Counted from the stretch's first letter, positions 45,798 through 54,855 are shown. The stretch is 64,000 bases of DNA from Ameyamaea chiangmaiensis (GCF_025995235.1 NZ_BAPT01000056.1:248001-312000); one strand, 5' to 3'. Numbers and translations are program-made. The notes: generated by a model not told the origin, from the sequence alone.

Positions 45798-48293
45798 ATG
45801 CCTATCCGTCGTGGCGCGCTTTTCGCCGGGCTGACCCTTTTTACATCGTGTGCGGCTCTCTCGACGGCTTTCGCTGACGATCAGCCAACGCCGGGAGCCG
45901 CCACGGCGCGGCCCGCGCACCATCGCCAGCATGGGCGGGTGGGCGCCGCGACGCCTCGCCCTGCGGCGTCGGGCCCGGCAACGGCCGCCCCGCGCGTCGG
46001 TATCGCGGGCGCATATGTGCGACCGTCACCCGCAGGCGCCAGCGTGCCCGCCCGGGCAGCCGTCGTTCAGGCGGAAGACATCGTCTCGACCGCACGGCGC
46101 AGCCGTTCCGAGCAGAGCCTCGGCCGTACGCAGATCCAGCGCCTTCTGCCCGGTATGAGCCCGGTCAAGGCGCTTCAGATCCTGCCCGGTGTCGTCTTCC
46201 AGAATGCCGACCCATGGGGCAACAACGAGCAGAATTCGTCGCTGTTCATTCACGGGTTCAACCAGAACCAGTTGGGTTATACCCTCGACGGCGTGCCGTT
46301 GGGCGATCAGGCGTACGGCAACTTCAACGGCCTGTCGCCGCAGCGCGCGGTGATCAGCGAAAACGTTGCCGCGGCGTCGGTCGCGACGGGGGCCGGTGCC
46401 CTCGGCACGGCTTCGACCAGCAACCTCGGCGGCACGCTCCAGTTCATCAGTTCCGATCCGGCGCATCGCCTGGGTGCACAGATCGCGCAGACCTTCGGCA
46501 GCTGGTCGACCTTCCGCACGTTTGCTCGCGTCGATACCGGCGATTTCGGCAACGGGAACAGCGCGTATATTTCTTGGGCGCGGCAGGATTCCCGGGCGTG
46601 GGATTTCGCCGGCCATCAGGGCGGCAACCAGGTAAACGCGAAATTCGTCCATCAGGGCAGCAACGACAAGATCAGCTACTTCTTCGACTGGTCCGACAAG
46701 GTCGAACCGAACGAGGACGGGATCGTGATGCCGAACGGGCAGGGGACCTATGTCCGTCCGTTCTTCTATCCGGACTTTGCCGCCGCGCAGAGCTATCTTG
46801 CCTCGGGGCAGTCGAAGGCGGCGGGCCTGAACTATCGCAATTACTATTCCGCCGCGCAGCGTCAGGATTTCCTGACGTACGCATCCTGGACACACGATTT
46901 CAACGCCAACCTGCATCTCGACACCCAGATCTATTATCATCACGATCTGGGCGAAGGCGTCGTGGCCGGTCCGATCAGCGCGGCGGGCCTGCCGGCACTG
47001 TTCGCGGCCTATTTTCCCGGTCAGGACCTGAGCACGGTCTTCGGCGGTTCGGGTTACGCGACACGCACGACCGAATACTGGGACAATCGCGGGGGTATCC
47101 AGTCGACCCTGCGCTACAAGCTTGGCAAGCACCATCTGGAAGTCGGCGGCTGGTACGAGCGGAACAATAACTCGCAGGCCCGTCGCTGGTATCCGCTGGA
47201 CGTCAATAATCCGACGACGCCCTACGAGCGCCAGCAGAATGCGCTGATCGATCAGTACACCAATTATTTCTACACCAACACGTGGACGACTCACCTGCAG
47301 GACACGTGGCAGATCTCGCCCCACTTCTCGCTGATGGGCGGGTTCAAGTCCGAACTGGTCTACACCAACGGCACGCTGCCGGTGGCGGCGCTGCCGGGAT
47401 CCCTGTCGCCCACGACCGCGCGCACGGTGGGCGGTGGCACGATCGCGGTCGTCAAGCCGTTCCTGCCGTCATTCGGTGCGTTGTGGAACTTCACGCCGCA
47501 CGAACAGTGGTTCGCCAATATCCAGGAAAATGTCCGGACCTATCAGGATGCCGGCTACGGTAGCGCGACGCCTTGGGGCGTGACCAGCCAGAGCGCATTC
47601 GAGGAATTCAAGAACAACGGAAAGCCCGAGACGTCATGGACCTACGAGACGGGTCTGCGCACCAACCGCGCCCTGTCGTTCGGACCGCTGACGGGACTGA
47701 GCGGACAGCTTGAATACTACCACGTGCATTTTTCGAACCGGCTGCTGGCCGTTGCCACGACGCAGACCCTATCGTCGATCGTGGGCAGCGCCACGATCCT
47801 GACCAATGTCGGGTCGGTGACCACGGACGGCATGGATTTCTCGTTCACCCTGCAATTCGGCCCGCATTTCTCGTTCTACAACGCCCTGTCGTACAACAAG
47901 TCGACCTATAACGACAATTACATGACCGGAACGACAGTCGTGCATACGGCGGGCAAGAACGTGGCGGGCGTTCCGGCCTGGACCGAGAAATTTGTCGCCT
48001 CCACCAACTGGGGTGCGTTTTCGGCCCAGTTCGTCGGCGATGTGATTGACAAGCGTTACACCACATATACCAACGACCTGTGGGCAAACGGCTATGCGCT
48101 GTTCAGCGTGAACGCCGGCTATACCTTCCACGGCATTCCGCACGTCAAGGGCCTGCATATCCAGGGCAATATTACCAATCTGACGAATGAGCGCGGATGG
48201 TCGACCTTGTCCATCAGCAATGCCTCGGCGCAGTATACTGCCTTTCCCGTGGCACCGCGCATGTTCTTTGGCACCATCAGCGCGACATTCTGA
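45798..48293 (+). CDS. TonB-dependent outer-membrane receptor
   Basis: Outer-membrane transporter of 831 residues. A Sec signal peptide (cut after AFA near residue 28) is followed by a low-complexity Ala/Pro/Arg region, a TonB-box-like EDIVSTARR, the plug (ALQILPGVVFQNAD, then SLFIHGFNQNQLGYTLDGVP) and a 22-strand-type barrel ending in Phe (GTISATF). GGAG lies ten bases before the ATG. The ligand cannot be read from sequence. The next gene, ten bases downstream, is a glycerophosphodiesterase, which hints at glycerophosphodiesters or phosphate as cargo. Confidence 0.92.
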   Translation: MPIRRGALFAGLTLFTSCAALSTAFADDQPTPGAATARPAHHRQHGRVGAATPRPAASGPATAAPRVGIAGAYVRPSPAGASVPARAAVVQAEDIVSTARRSRSEQSLGRTQIQRLLPGMSPVKALQILPGVVFQNADPWGNNEQNSSLFIHGFNQNQLGYTLDGVPLGDQAYGNFNGLSPQRAVISENVAAASVATGAGALGTASTSNLGGTLQFISSDPAHRLGAQIAQTFGSWSTFRTFARVDTGDFGNGNSAYISWARQDSRAWDFAGHQGGNQVNAKFVHQGSNDKISYFFDWSDKVEPNEDGIVMPNGQGTYVRPFFYPDFAAAQSYLASGQSKAAGLNYRNYYSAAQRQDFLTYASWTHDFNANLHLDTQIYYHHDLGEGVVAGPISAAGLPALFAAYFPGQDLSTVFGGSGYATRTTEYWDNRGGIQSTLRYKLGKHHLEVGGWYERNNNSQARRWYPLDVNNPTTPYERQQNALIDQYTNYFYTNTWTTHLQDTWQISPHFSLMGGFKSELVYTNGTLPVAALPGSLSPTTARTVGGGTIAVVKPFLPSFGALWNFTPHEQWFANIQENVRTYQDAGYGSATPWGVTSQSAFEEFKNNGKPETSWTYETGLRTNRALSFGPLTGLSGQLEYYHVHFSNRLLAVATTQTLSSIVGSATILTNVGSVTTDGMDFSFTLQFGPHFSFYNALSYNKSTYNDNYMTGTTVVHTAGKNVAGVPAWTEKFVASTNWGAFSAQFVGDVIDKRYTTYTNDLWANGYALFSVNAGYTFHGIPHVKGLHIQGNITNLTNERGWSTLSISNASAQYTAFPVAPRMFFGTISATF

Positions 48294-48303
48294 AAGCACA
48301 CAC

Positions 48304-49413
48304 ATGACCTTTTCCCGGCGACAGACACTCTTGGCTCTTGCGGGTATGTCGCTGGGGGGCGGGGTCGCCACCCGCGTCGTGGCCGCGCCGTCACTGGCGC
48401 CCCGCCCGCTGGTTTTTGCACATCGAGGCGCATCGGCGTTGCGGCCCGAGCACACGCTTGCCTCCTACGCCAAGGCGATCGCCGACGGCGCCGATTATAT
48501 CGAGCCTGATCTTGTGCCGACGCGTGACGGCGTCCTGGTCGTCCGGCATGAAAGCAACATCACCGATACCACCGATGTCGCTTCCCGCCCGGAATTTGCC
48601 GCGCGCCGCCGCACGATGACGGTCGACGGTATGTCGCAGACGGGTTGGTTCACGACGGATTTTACCCTCGCCGAGTTCAAGACTCTGCGCGCCAAGGAAC
48701 GCCTTCCCGCCATTCGCGTCCATAACACACGCTATGACGGACATTTCGACGTTCCTACCTTCGAGGAAGTGATTGATTTCGTCGCGGCAGAGTCGGCGGC
48801 GCGTGGGCGCGTCATCGGGATCATTCCTGAAATCAAGAGCTCCACGCACTTCCACGCCCTTGGCCTCGACCCGGAAGCGGCGTTCCTGCGTACGATCGCC
48901 GCGCACGAATACACGCGGCAGGCCCCGCTGGAGGTGCAGTCCTTCGAGACCGCCAACCTCAAGGCGATTCACGAGCAGGTCAAAACCATCAATCCGCAGG
49001 CGCGCCTGATGCTGTTGATGGCCGGAGGCTACACGCCCGCCGATATTGCGGCCGTCGGTGGCCACACGACGTTCCGGGATCTGATGACGCCGTCGTCGCT
49101 CAGGCAGGTCCGTGCCTATGCCGACGTGATCGGTCCGGCCAACACGGACCTGATCCCGCGCGACAAAAACGGCGCATGGCAGACACCCACCACGCTGGTC
49201 CGGGACGCGCACGAGGCCGGGCTTCTGGTGCATTCCTATACCTGCCGGCCGGAAAACTGCTTTCTGCCGCTACAGTTGCGCGATCATGGTGCGCCCAACG
49301 CACGGAACGTCGAGGGCTCGATCGCGGAGATCCGGGCGTATCTGGATCTGGGCCTGGATGGGTTTTTCACCGACGATCCGGCCATCGGGCGGCTGGCGCT
49401 CGACGGTGTATGA
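48304..49413 (+). CDS. Periplasmic glycerophosphodiester phosphodiesterase, Tat-exported
   Basis: Protein of 369 residues in the GlpQ/GDPD family, which hydrolyses glycerophosphodiesters to glycerol-3-phosphate and an alcohol. The N-terminus SRRQTLLALAGMS is a Tat signal. Active-site residues are in FAHRGASALRPEHT (His, Arg, Glu), YIEPDLVPTRDG (Glu, Asp), VRHE and PEIKSS. It starts ten bases after the TonB receptor stop, so both are likely one operon for uptake and breakdown of phosphorus-containing nutrients. Confidence 0.93.
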   Translation: MTFSRRQTLLALAGMSLGGGVATRVVAAPSLAPRPLVFAHRGASALRPEHTLASYAKAIADGADYIEPDLVPTRDGVLVVRHESNITDTTDVASRPEFAARRRTMTVDGMSQTGWFTTDFTLAEFKTLRAKERLPAIRVHNTRYDGHFDVPTFEEVIDFVAAESAARGRVIGIIPEIKSSTHFHALGLDPEAAFLRTIAAHEYTRQAPLEVQSFETANLKAIHEQVKTINPQARLMLLMAGGYTPADIAAVGGHTTFRDLMTPSSLRQVRAYADVIGPANTDLIPRDKNGAWQTPTTLVRDAHEAGLLVHSYTCRPENCFLPLQLRDHGAPNARNVEGSIAEIRAYLDLGLDGFFTDDPAIGRLALDGV

Positions 49414-49425
49414 CGGGCGGTTCGA

Positions 49426-49446
49426 CGCGGGGTGTTGAGCCCCGCG
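49426..49446. terminator. Short hairpin between convergent genes
   Basis: CGCGGGG (49426-49432) and CCCCGCG (49440-49446) form a 7-bp stem with a 7-nt loop between the GDPD gene and the convergent DUF815 gene. There is no T run, so a termination role is uncertain. Confidence 0.4.
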
Positions 49447-49455
49447 ATCGTGGGA

Positions 49456-50337
49456 TCAGACGGATAATTCGGCCGTCAGATGTTCGATGAACTGCCACGC
49501 GACGCGGCCGGAGCGTCCGCCGCGTCCGACCGACCAGGCATTGGCCTGCCGCACCAGATTTTCGTCGCTGATCGGCAGGTTGCGCTCGCGGGCGTAAGCA
49601 CGAACCATGGCGAGGAACGTCGCCTGAGCGCAGTTGTGGAAACCGATCCAGAGGCCGAAGCGGTCGGACAGCGATACCTTTTCCTCGGTGGCTTCAGAGG
49701 AATTGATGGCCGTCGAACTTTCGTTTTCGATCATCTCACGCGGCATCAGGTGGCGACGGTTTGACGTCGCATAGAACAGCACATTCTCCGGACGTCCCGA
49801 TATGCCACCATCAAGCACCGATTTCAGCGCCTTGTAATCGGCGTCCTCGCGCTCGAACGACAGGTCGTCGCAGAACACGATGAAACGGCGATCACTGGTG
49901 CGCAGCAGCGCGAGCAGTTCCGGCAGGGTCGACAGGTCGTCGCGCTGGATCTCGATCAGTGCGACGCGGCCTTGTCCCGGCGTCGGTGTCCGCCCGTCGA
50001 CCTGGTTGGCGATGGCGTGCACGGCCTTAACCAGCGACGACTTGCCCATGCCGCGCGCGCCCCACAACATGGCGTTGTTCGCCGGCAGCCCGCGCGCGAA
50101 ATGGACCGTGTTCTCCAGCATCTGCCGCTTCTGGTAGTCGACTCCCTGCAACAGCGACAGGTCGACATGGGCCACATGCGCTACCGGCGTCAGCCGCCCG
50201 AACGCGGGGTGCCAGACGAACGCGTCGGCGTGGTCGATCCCCGCCAGCGAGGGCATGGGCGGCGAGAGGCGTTCGAGGGCTGCCGCGATCCGTTCGAGCA
50301 CGGGCAGGGCGAGGGTCGGCAGCGTGGCGGTGTCCAT
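49456..50337 (-). CDS. DUF815 family AAA-type ATPase
   Basis: Protein of 293 residues. Walker A is GARGMGKSSLV, Walker B is RFIVFCDDLSF, and the sensor-like TSNRRHLMPR follows, the typical pattern of DUF815. Function is unknown; neighbours in other alphaproteobacteria are yajC and peptidoglycan or Sec genes. It is divergent from yajC, with about 140 bp between. Confidence 0.88.
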   Translation of the reverse strand: MDTATLPTLALPVLERIAAALERLSPPMPSLAGIDHADAFVWHPAFGRLTPVAHVAHVDLSLLQGVDYQKRQMLENTVHFARGLPANNAMLWGARGMGKSSLVKAVHAIANQVDGRTPTPGQGRVALIEIQRDDLSTLPELLALLRTSDRRFIVFCDDLSFEREDADYKALKSVLDGGISGRPENVLFYATSNRRHLMPREMIENESSTAINSSEATEEKVSLSDRFGLWIGFHNCAQATFLAMVRAYARERNLPISDENLVRQANAWSVGRGGRSGRVAWQFIEHLTAELSV

Positions 50338-50477
50338 GAACCGGATGTCCTTCGTACAAGATGATGGTCCGGAGCGCGCCGGACCTGTATGCAGAGGGCC
50401 GATGCCTTGACGGGACGATGGCGAAAACTATGGTCCCGGCACGAATCCGACAACCCGCTTTCGCCGGAGATTTTCGC

Positions 50478-50849
50478 GTGACCAGCCTGTTCATTTCGCC
50501 CGCCTATGCCCAGTCCGCCGGCGGAGGCGCCTTCAGCAGCGCCGGGCTTATTGCCATGGCGCCCTATCTGCTGATCTTCGTCGTGTTCTATTTCCTGCTG
50601 ATCCGCCCGCAACAGCAGAAGCAGAAGCAACTGCGCAGCCAGCTCAGCGGGCTGCGCCGCGGCGACCGCGTGGTCACGGCCGGGGGCATCGTCGGCGTGG
50701 TGCAGAAGGTGCGCGAGGGATCGTCCGAAATCGACGTCGAGATCGCACCCAATGTGCGCGTGATCGTGCTGCGCGACACGATCAGCACGATCCTGAGTTC
50801 GACGGCAAAGCCGGCCAACGATTCCGCCGAGCCCGCGAAGAAAGCTTGA
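50478..50849 (+). CDS. yajC: Sec translocon accessory subunit YajC
   Basis: Small inner-membrane protein of 123 residues in the SecDF-YajC complex. One transmembrane helix (YLLIFVVFYFLLI, then RPQQQKQKQ) and a soluble domain (RRGDRVVTAGGIVGVV) are typical. The frame is open from 50361, but GTG at 50478 with GGAGA seven bases before gives the normal length. secD and secF, which usually follow, are absent: a terminator and the IclR/dgo operon come next. Confidence 0.92.
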   Translation: MTSLFISPAYAQSAGGGAFSSAGLIAMAPYLLIFVVFYFLLIRPQQQKQKQLRSQLSGLRRGDRVVTAGGIVGVVQKVREGSSEIDVEIAPNVRVIVLRDTISTILSSTAKPANDSAEPAKKA

Positions 50850-50910
50850 CGCCGTGCCGACAGGTCCAGGCCTGCTGGCGAAAATGTGAGAGGCCGCCAC
50901 CAAGTGGTGC

Positions 50911-50953
50911 TTAAGCCGGACGAGGGATAACCCCTTCGTCCGGCTTAATTTTT
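50911..50953 (+). terminator. Terminator after yajC
   Basis: A 12-bp stem TTAAGCCGGACG (50911-50922) pairs with CGTCCGGCTTAA (50937-50948), with a further CCC/GGG pair inside the loop, followed by five T. It closes the yajC transcript before the IclR promoter. Confidence 0.85.
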
Positions 50954-50962
50954 GCCTATTCG

Positions 50963-50994
50963 CCCACAATGTGGGTTTTGTCTCATATATTGAG
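50963..50994 (+). promoter_or_regulatory. Two palindromes in the IclR/dgo promoter region
   Basis: CCCACA-A-TGTGGG (50963-50975) and CTCA-N5-TGAG (50982-50994) sit 31-62 bp before the IclR-type start. The second overlaps a good -10 (TATATT, 50986-50991), while the first occupies the -35 position, where no consensus hexamer is seen. This layout fits a promoter controlled by its own regulator. Confidence 0.45.
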
Positions 50995-51024
50995 CCATCG
51001 GGGCGTTTGGCATACGTCTCGGGT

Positions 51025-51834
51025 ATGACCGAACGGACAGCCTTGGCGCGTGTCAGTGCGCGCTCGCCGATACCCGGCACCGAACTCCGGTCGGGCACCG
51101 GTACGCAGGCGCTTGAACGTGGCCTCGGAATTCTCGAGGCGGTCGGGCGTGGAGCGGGATCGCTTGCCCAGATCGGAGCGGCGACGGGGTGCACCCGCAG
51201 CACCACGCAACGCCTGGTCAGCGCGCTGACGCGTCTGGACTGGCTGGGTCAGCGCGCCGGTGCCTACGTCCTGGGACCGCAGTTCGCCGCGCTGGCGGGG
51301 CAGGTGGCCGGGGCACCCTCGCTTGCCGCCGTGGCCCGGCCTGTTCTGGAGCGGCTGGGACGCCAGACGCAGGACACAGTGCATCTGGGCGTCCGCGCGG
51401 GTGCGGATGTTCTCTATGTCGACAAGATCGCGGGGCAGCGTGGGCTGGAAATGCGCTCCCGCGTGGGGCAGCGCATGACGCTGGTCCTGACGGGTGTCGG
51501 GAGGGCGCTCCTGCTCGACGCGGCGGAGAGCGAATGGCGTTCCCTGCTGGACGAGGCGTCGACCACGCGCCCTGTCGACGCCGACCTCTGGGTCGCGCGC
51601 ATGCTTGACTACCGGGCGCGGGGACGGGTGTTCGACCTTGAAGACAACGAACGCGGGATCAACTGCGTCGCCGCGCCGGTGCGCGATCGCGACGGACGGA
51701 TCGTGGCCGCGCTGTCGGTGGCCAGCGCGACGCCGTATCTGCCCCGCGAACGTATGGATGAACTCGGGCCGTTGGTGATCGAAGCCGCGACGGACGTCTC
51801 GCGCCTTCTACTTCGGGAGGGAGGGCTGTCATGA
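51025..51834 (+). CDS. IclR-family regulator of the galactonate operon
   Basis: Protein of 269 residues. The winged helix-turn-helix is at about 30-90 (LERGLGILEAVGRGAGSLAQ, then TGCTRSTTQRLVSALTRL), and the effector-binding IclR domain follows (PVLERLGRQTQDTVHLGV, YVDKIAGQRGLEMRS and a C-terminal RDGRIVAALSVA). It is translationally coupled to dgoK (ATGA), so it probably controls these dgo genes with a galactonate-pathway compound as effector. E. coli instead uses the GntR-type DgoR. Start chosen at the ATG 51025; the frame is open from 50971. Confidence 0.9.
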   Translation: MTERTALARVSARSPIPGTELRSGTGTQALERGLGILEAVGRGAGSLAQIGAATGCTRSTTQRLVSALTRLDWLGQRAGAYVLGPQFAALAGQVAGAPSLAAVARPVLERLGRQTQDTVHLGVRAGADVLYVDKIAGQRGLEMRSRVGQRMTLVLTGVGRALLLDAAESEWRSLLDEASTTRPVDADLWVARMLDYRARGRVFDLEDNERGINCVAAPVRDRDGRIVAALSVASATPYLPRERMDELGPLVIEAATDVSRLLLREGGLS

Positions 51835-52799
51835 ACGAAACCCCGCAACTGGTGGCCCTGGATTGGGGCACGTCCTCGCTCCGGGGCTGGCTGATGGATG
51901 CCGAAGGACACGTGCGGGGCGAATATGCCGCCCCGCACGGCATCATGGCGCTGCCCGAGGGCGGATTTGCCGCGGCATACGCGCAGGCCCGCTCCGGTCT
52001 GGGGGCGGACCCGGCGCTGCCGGCGCTGGCCTGCGGCATGGTCGGCAGCACCAGCGGCTGGCGCGACGTGCCGTATGTGGCCTGTCCGGCCGATCCGGCG
52101 CGTCTGGTCGAAGGGCTGGGCGCGCGTGACGGCGACGTCCTGCCGATCGTGCCCGGTGTGCGGCTGGACGGCCCGACGCCTGACGTCATGCGCGGCGAAG
52201 AGACGCAGATCATGGGCGCTCTGTCGCAGCATCCGCAGTGGGGCGCGTCGTCGATCATGATCATGCCGGGCACCCATTCGAAATGGGTGCGCATCGAAGG
52301 CGGTCAGATCGAGAGTTTTCGCACCTTCATGACGGGCGAGCTTTATGCGGTCCTGATGAAGCATTCGATTCTGGGGCGGCCGTCTCAGGGGGGCGAGACC
52401 TCCGACAGCGTGCGCGACGACGCGTTTCGCCGAGGCGTGCTGCAGGCGGCTGCCTCCGAAAGTGGCCTGGCGCCCATCCTGTTTTCGGCGCGCAGCCTGT
52501 TCGTGACCGGTGTGCTGCCGGGTGCCGCCACAGGGGACTACCTGTCCGGAATGGTGCTGGGCGATGAAATCCGGGCCGGCATGATGGCCATCGGCGGGAC
52601 GGCCCCGGGCGCCGACACCATCGGGCGCGTGGTGATCGTGGGGGAGGACGCATTGTCGCGTCGCTATGCCCGTGCGTTCGATCTGCTGGGGCTGCCGGCA
52701 CCGCGCATGGTCGGCAACACGGCGGCCGCGGGCCTGTTCGCGATCGCGTGTCAGGCTGGCCTCGTGCGTGCTGTCGTTTCTGCGAAAGGACTCTCCTGA
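51831..52799 (+). CDS. dgoK: 2-dehydro-3-deoxygalactonokinase DgoK
   Basis: Kinase of 322 residues in the DgoK family of sugar kinases; it phosphorylates 2-keto-3-deoxy-D-galactonate at C6. The N-terminal phosphate motif is VALDWGTSSLRGWL; MRGEETQIMGAL and PGTHSKWVRIEGG are family patterns. It overlaps the IclR gene (ATGA) and dgoA (TGATG). It is the second step after DgoD in the De Ley-Doudoroff pathway. Confidence 0.93.
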   Translation: MNETPQLVALDWGTSSLRGWLMDAEGHVRGEYAAPHGIMALPEGGFAAAYAQARSGLGADPALPALACGMVGSTSGWRDVPYVACPADPARLVEGLGARDGDVLPIVPGVRLDGPTPDVMRGEETQIMGALSQHPQWGASSIMIMPGTHSKWVRIEGGQIESFRTFMTGELYAVLMKHSILGRPSQGGETSDSVRDDAFRRGVLQAAASESGLAPILFSARSLFVTGVLPGAATGDYLSGMVLGDEIRAGMMAIGGTAPGADTIGRVVIVGEDALSRRYARAFDLLGLPAPRMVGNTAAAGLFAIACQAGLVRAVVSAKGLS

Positions 52800-53437
52800 T
52801 GAGCATCGACCTGACTGAGGCGATCGGGCACTGCCCGCTGATCGCGATCCTGCGCGGGGTGCGTCCCGCCGAAGCAGTGGCGATGGGCGAAGTGCTGCTC
52901 CACGCAGGGTTTCGCATCGTCGAAGTGCCGCTGAATTCTCCCGAGCCGTTTGATTCCATCAGGCGTCTGCACAAGGCGTTCGGTGACCGGCTGCTGATCG
53001 GTGCCGGCACGGTCCTGTCGACCGAAGCGGTTGCGAACGTGGCCGAGGCGGGCGGCCGGATCATCGTCATGCCCCACGGCGACCCGGCGGTGATACGTGC
53101 GGCCAAGGCGGCGGGCATGGTCTGCACACCCGGTGTCGCAACGCCGACCGAAGGCTTCGCGGCGCTTGCCGCCGGAGCGGACGCCCTGAAGCTCTTTCCC
53201 GCCGAACAGCTCGGGCCGACCGTGCTCAAGGCGTGGCGGAGCGTGTTTCCGGCCGGAACGTCCTTTGTGCCGGTGGGCGGCATCACACCGGACAATATGC
53301 GTCCGTGGCTCGACGCCGGCGCGGCGGGGTTCGGGCTCGGTTCCGGGCTGTACCGCAAGGGCATGTCCGTGCCGGCGCTGGCCGAGCGCGCCTATCATTA
53401 CATCCACGCGATCGGCGAATTGCGCTCGCGGAACTGA
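52799..53437 (+). CDS. dgoA: 2-dehydro-3-deoxy-6-phosphogalactonate aldolase DgoA
   Basis: Class I aldolase of 212 residues splitting KDPGal to pyruvate and glyceraldehyde-3-phosphate. The catalytic Glu is in IVEVPLNSPEPF and the Schiff-base Lys in DALKLFPAEQLGP; LIGAGTVLS and FVPVGGITPDN complete the TIM barrel. The PLNSP motif is the DgoA version rather than the KDPG aldolase Eda version. The ATG at 52799 overlaps the dgoK stop. Confidence 0.93.
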   Translation: MSIDLTEAIGHCPLIAILRGVRPAEAVAMGEVLLHAGFRIVEVPLNSPEPFDSIRRLHKAFGDRLLIGAGTVLSTEAVANVAEAGGRIIVMPHGDPAVIRAAKAAGMVCTPGVATPTEGFAALAAGADALKLFPAEQLGPTVLKAWRSVFPAGTSFVPVGGITPDNMRPWLDAGAAGFGLGSGLYRKGMSVPALAERAYHYIHAIGELRSRN

Positions 53438-53454
53438 CATCACGGGATAACGTC

Positions 53455-54603
53455 ATGAAAATCACCAAGCTGACCACGTTCCAGGTGCCTCCCCGGTGGC
53501 TGTTCCTCAAGATCGAGACCGACGAAGGTATTGTCGGCTGGGGCGAGCCCGTGGTCGAGGGTCGTGCCGCCACGGTCGCCGCCGCCGTGGAGGAATTGTC
53601 CGATTACCTGATCGGCAAGGATCCTTTTCTGATCGAGGATCACTGGAACGTTCTGTATCGCGCCGGTTTTTACCGTGGTGGCGCCATCCACATGAGCGCG
53701 CTGGCCGGCATCGACCAAGCGTTGTGGGACATCAAGGGCAAGGCCTTCGGCGTACCGGTCTGGCAGTTGCTGGGCGGGAAATGCCGTGACCGGATCAGGG
53801 TGTATTCCTGGATCGGCGGGGATCGTCCGGCCGATACCGCCCGTGCGGTGCGTCAGGTGGTCGATCGTGGTTTCACCGCAGTGAAGATGAACGCGACCGA
53901 GGAACTGCAATATGTCGACACGCATGAAAAGGTCGATGCGGTGATCGCGCGCGTGGCCGCGATCCGGGAGGAAGTCGGCCCCTATATCGGGATTGGTGTC
54001 GATTTTCACGGGCGTGTTCACAAGCCGATGGCCAAGGTTCTGGCCAAGGAACTCGATCCGTTCGACCTGATGTTCATCGAGGAGCCGGTGCTGAGCGAGC
54101 ATTACGAGGCGCTGCCGGAGATCACCAAGCACTGTTCGACGCCGATCGCGCTGGGCGAGCGCCTGTTCTCACGCTGGGATTTCAAACGCATTCTCGAACA
54201 GGGCTGCGTCGATATCATCCAGCCCGATCCGTCCCATTCCGGCGGCATTACCGAGACGCGCAAGATCGCCGCGATGGCGGAAGCCTACGACGTCGCGGTG
54301 GCATTGCACTGTCCGCTCGGCCCGATCGCGCTGGCGGCGAACCTGCAGCTCGATGCGGTCACCTACAATGCGTTCATTCAGGAACAAAGCCTGGGGATCC
54401 ATTACAACAAAAGTAATGATCTTCTTGATTACGTCGTGGACAAGAGCGTGTTCGCCTATCGCGACGGCTTCGTCGCGATACCGTCCGGCCCCGGCCTGGG
54501 TATCGAAATCGACGAGGAGTATGTCCGTTCGCGCGCCGCCGAGGGCCATCGCTGGCGCAACCCGGTCTGGCGCCATGCCGACGGCTCGTTCGCCGAGTGG
54601 TGA
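53455..54603 (+). CDS. dgoD: D-galactonate dehydratase DgoD
   Basis: Enolase-superfamily enzyme of 382 residues, the same length as E. coli DgoD, forming 2-keto-3-deoxy-D-galactonate. Metal ligands are D183, E209 and E235 (VDFHGR, FIEEP, LGERL), with catalytic H185 and the His in LHCPLGP; all fall at the E. coli positions. The frame is open from 53233 inside dgoA, but the ATG at 53455, 18 bases after the dgoA stop, fits the family. Last gene of the dgo unit. Confidence 0.95.
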   Translation: MKITKLTTFQVPPRWLFLKIETDEGIVGWGEPVVEGRAATVAAAVEELSDYLIGKDPFLIEDHWNVLYRAGFYRGGAIHMSALAGIDQALWDIKGKAFGVPVWQLLGGKCRDRIRVYSWIGGDRPADTARAVRQVVDRGFTAVKMNATEELQYVDTHEKVDAVIARVAAIREEVGPYIGIGVDFHGRVHKPMAKVLAKELDPFDLMFIEEPVLSEHYEALPEITKHCSTPIALGERLFSRWDFKRILEQGCVDIIQPDPSHSGGITETRKIAAMAEAYDVAVALHCPLGPIALAANLQLDAVTYNAFIQEQSLGIHYNKSNDLLDYVVDKSVFAYRDGFVAIPSGPGLGIEIDEEYVRSRAAEGHRWRNPVWRHADGSFAEW

Positions 54604-54611
54604 GGCCTTTA

Positions 54612-54635
54612 CCCCGCGCGCCGTCGCGGGGGTTT
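54612..54635 (+). terminator. Weak terminator after dgoD
   Basis: CCCCGCG (54612-54618) and CGCGGGG (54625-54631) form a 7-bp stem with a 6-nt loop, followed by TTT. It lies nine bases after the dgoD stop and probably separates the dgo unit from the porter gene. Confidence 0.5.
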
Positions 54636-54644
54636 CCCAGCGCC

Positions 54645-54662
54645 GATGTGACCGATCACATC
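54645..54662 (+). promoter_or_regulatory. Perfect palindrome upstream of the sugar porter
   Basis: GATGTGA-CCGA-TCACATC is a perfect 7-bp inverted repeat with a 4-nt spacer, about 195 bp before the porter ATG. It resembles a CRP-type TGTGA/TCACA site but with four rather than six bases between halves. A DNA-binding site is likely; the protein is unknown. Confidence 0.45.
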
Positions 54663-54855
54663 TGCGTATGGAGCGGATGAACGCGCTGTAATGGCGTGAC
54701 GGAGGTGCAAAAATTGCATAGTGTGACACGTTAGCTGAGAGGACTTTCCTGCGCTCCACCCAGCGGCGGACCCCGGGTGTCCGGGCAGCAGGCAACCAAC
54801 AAGAATCCCGTAACGGGCAGACCCTTCCAAGAAAAAGGGCTGGAGATACAGAACA

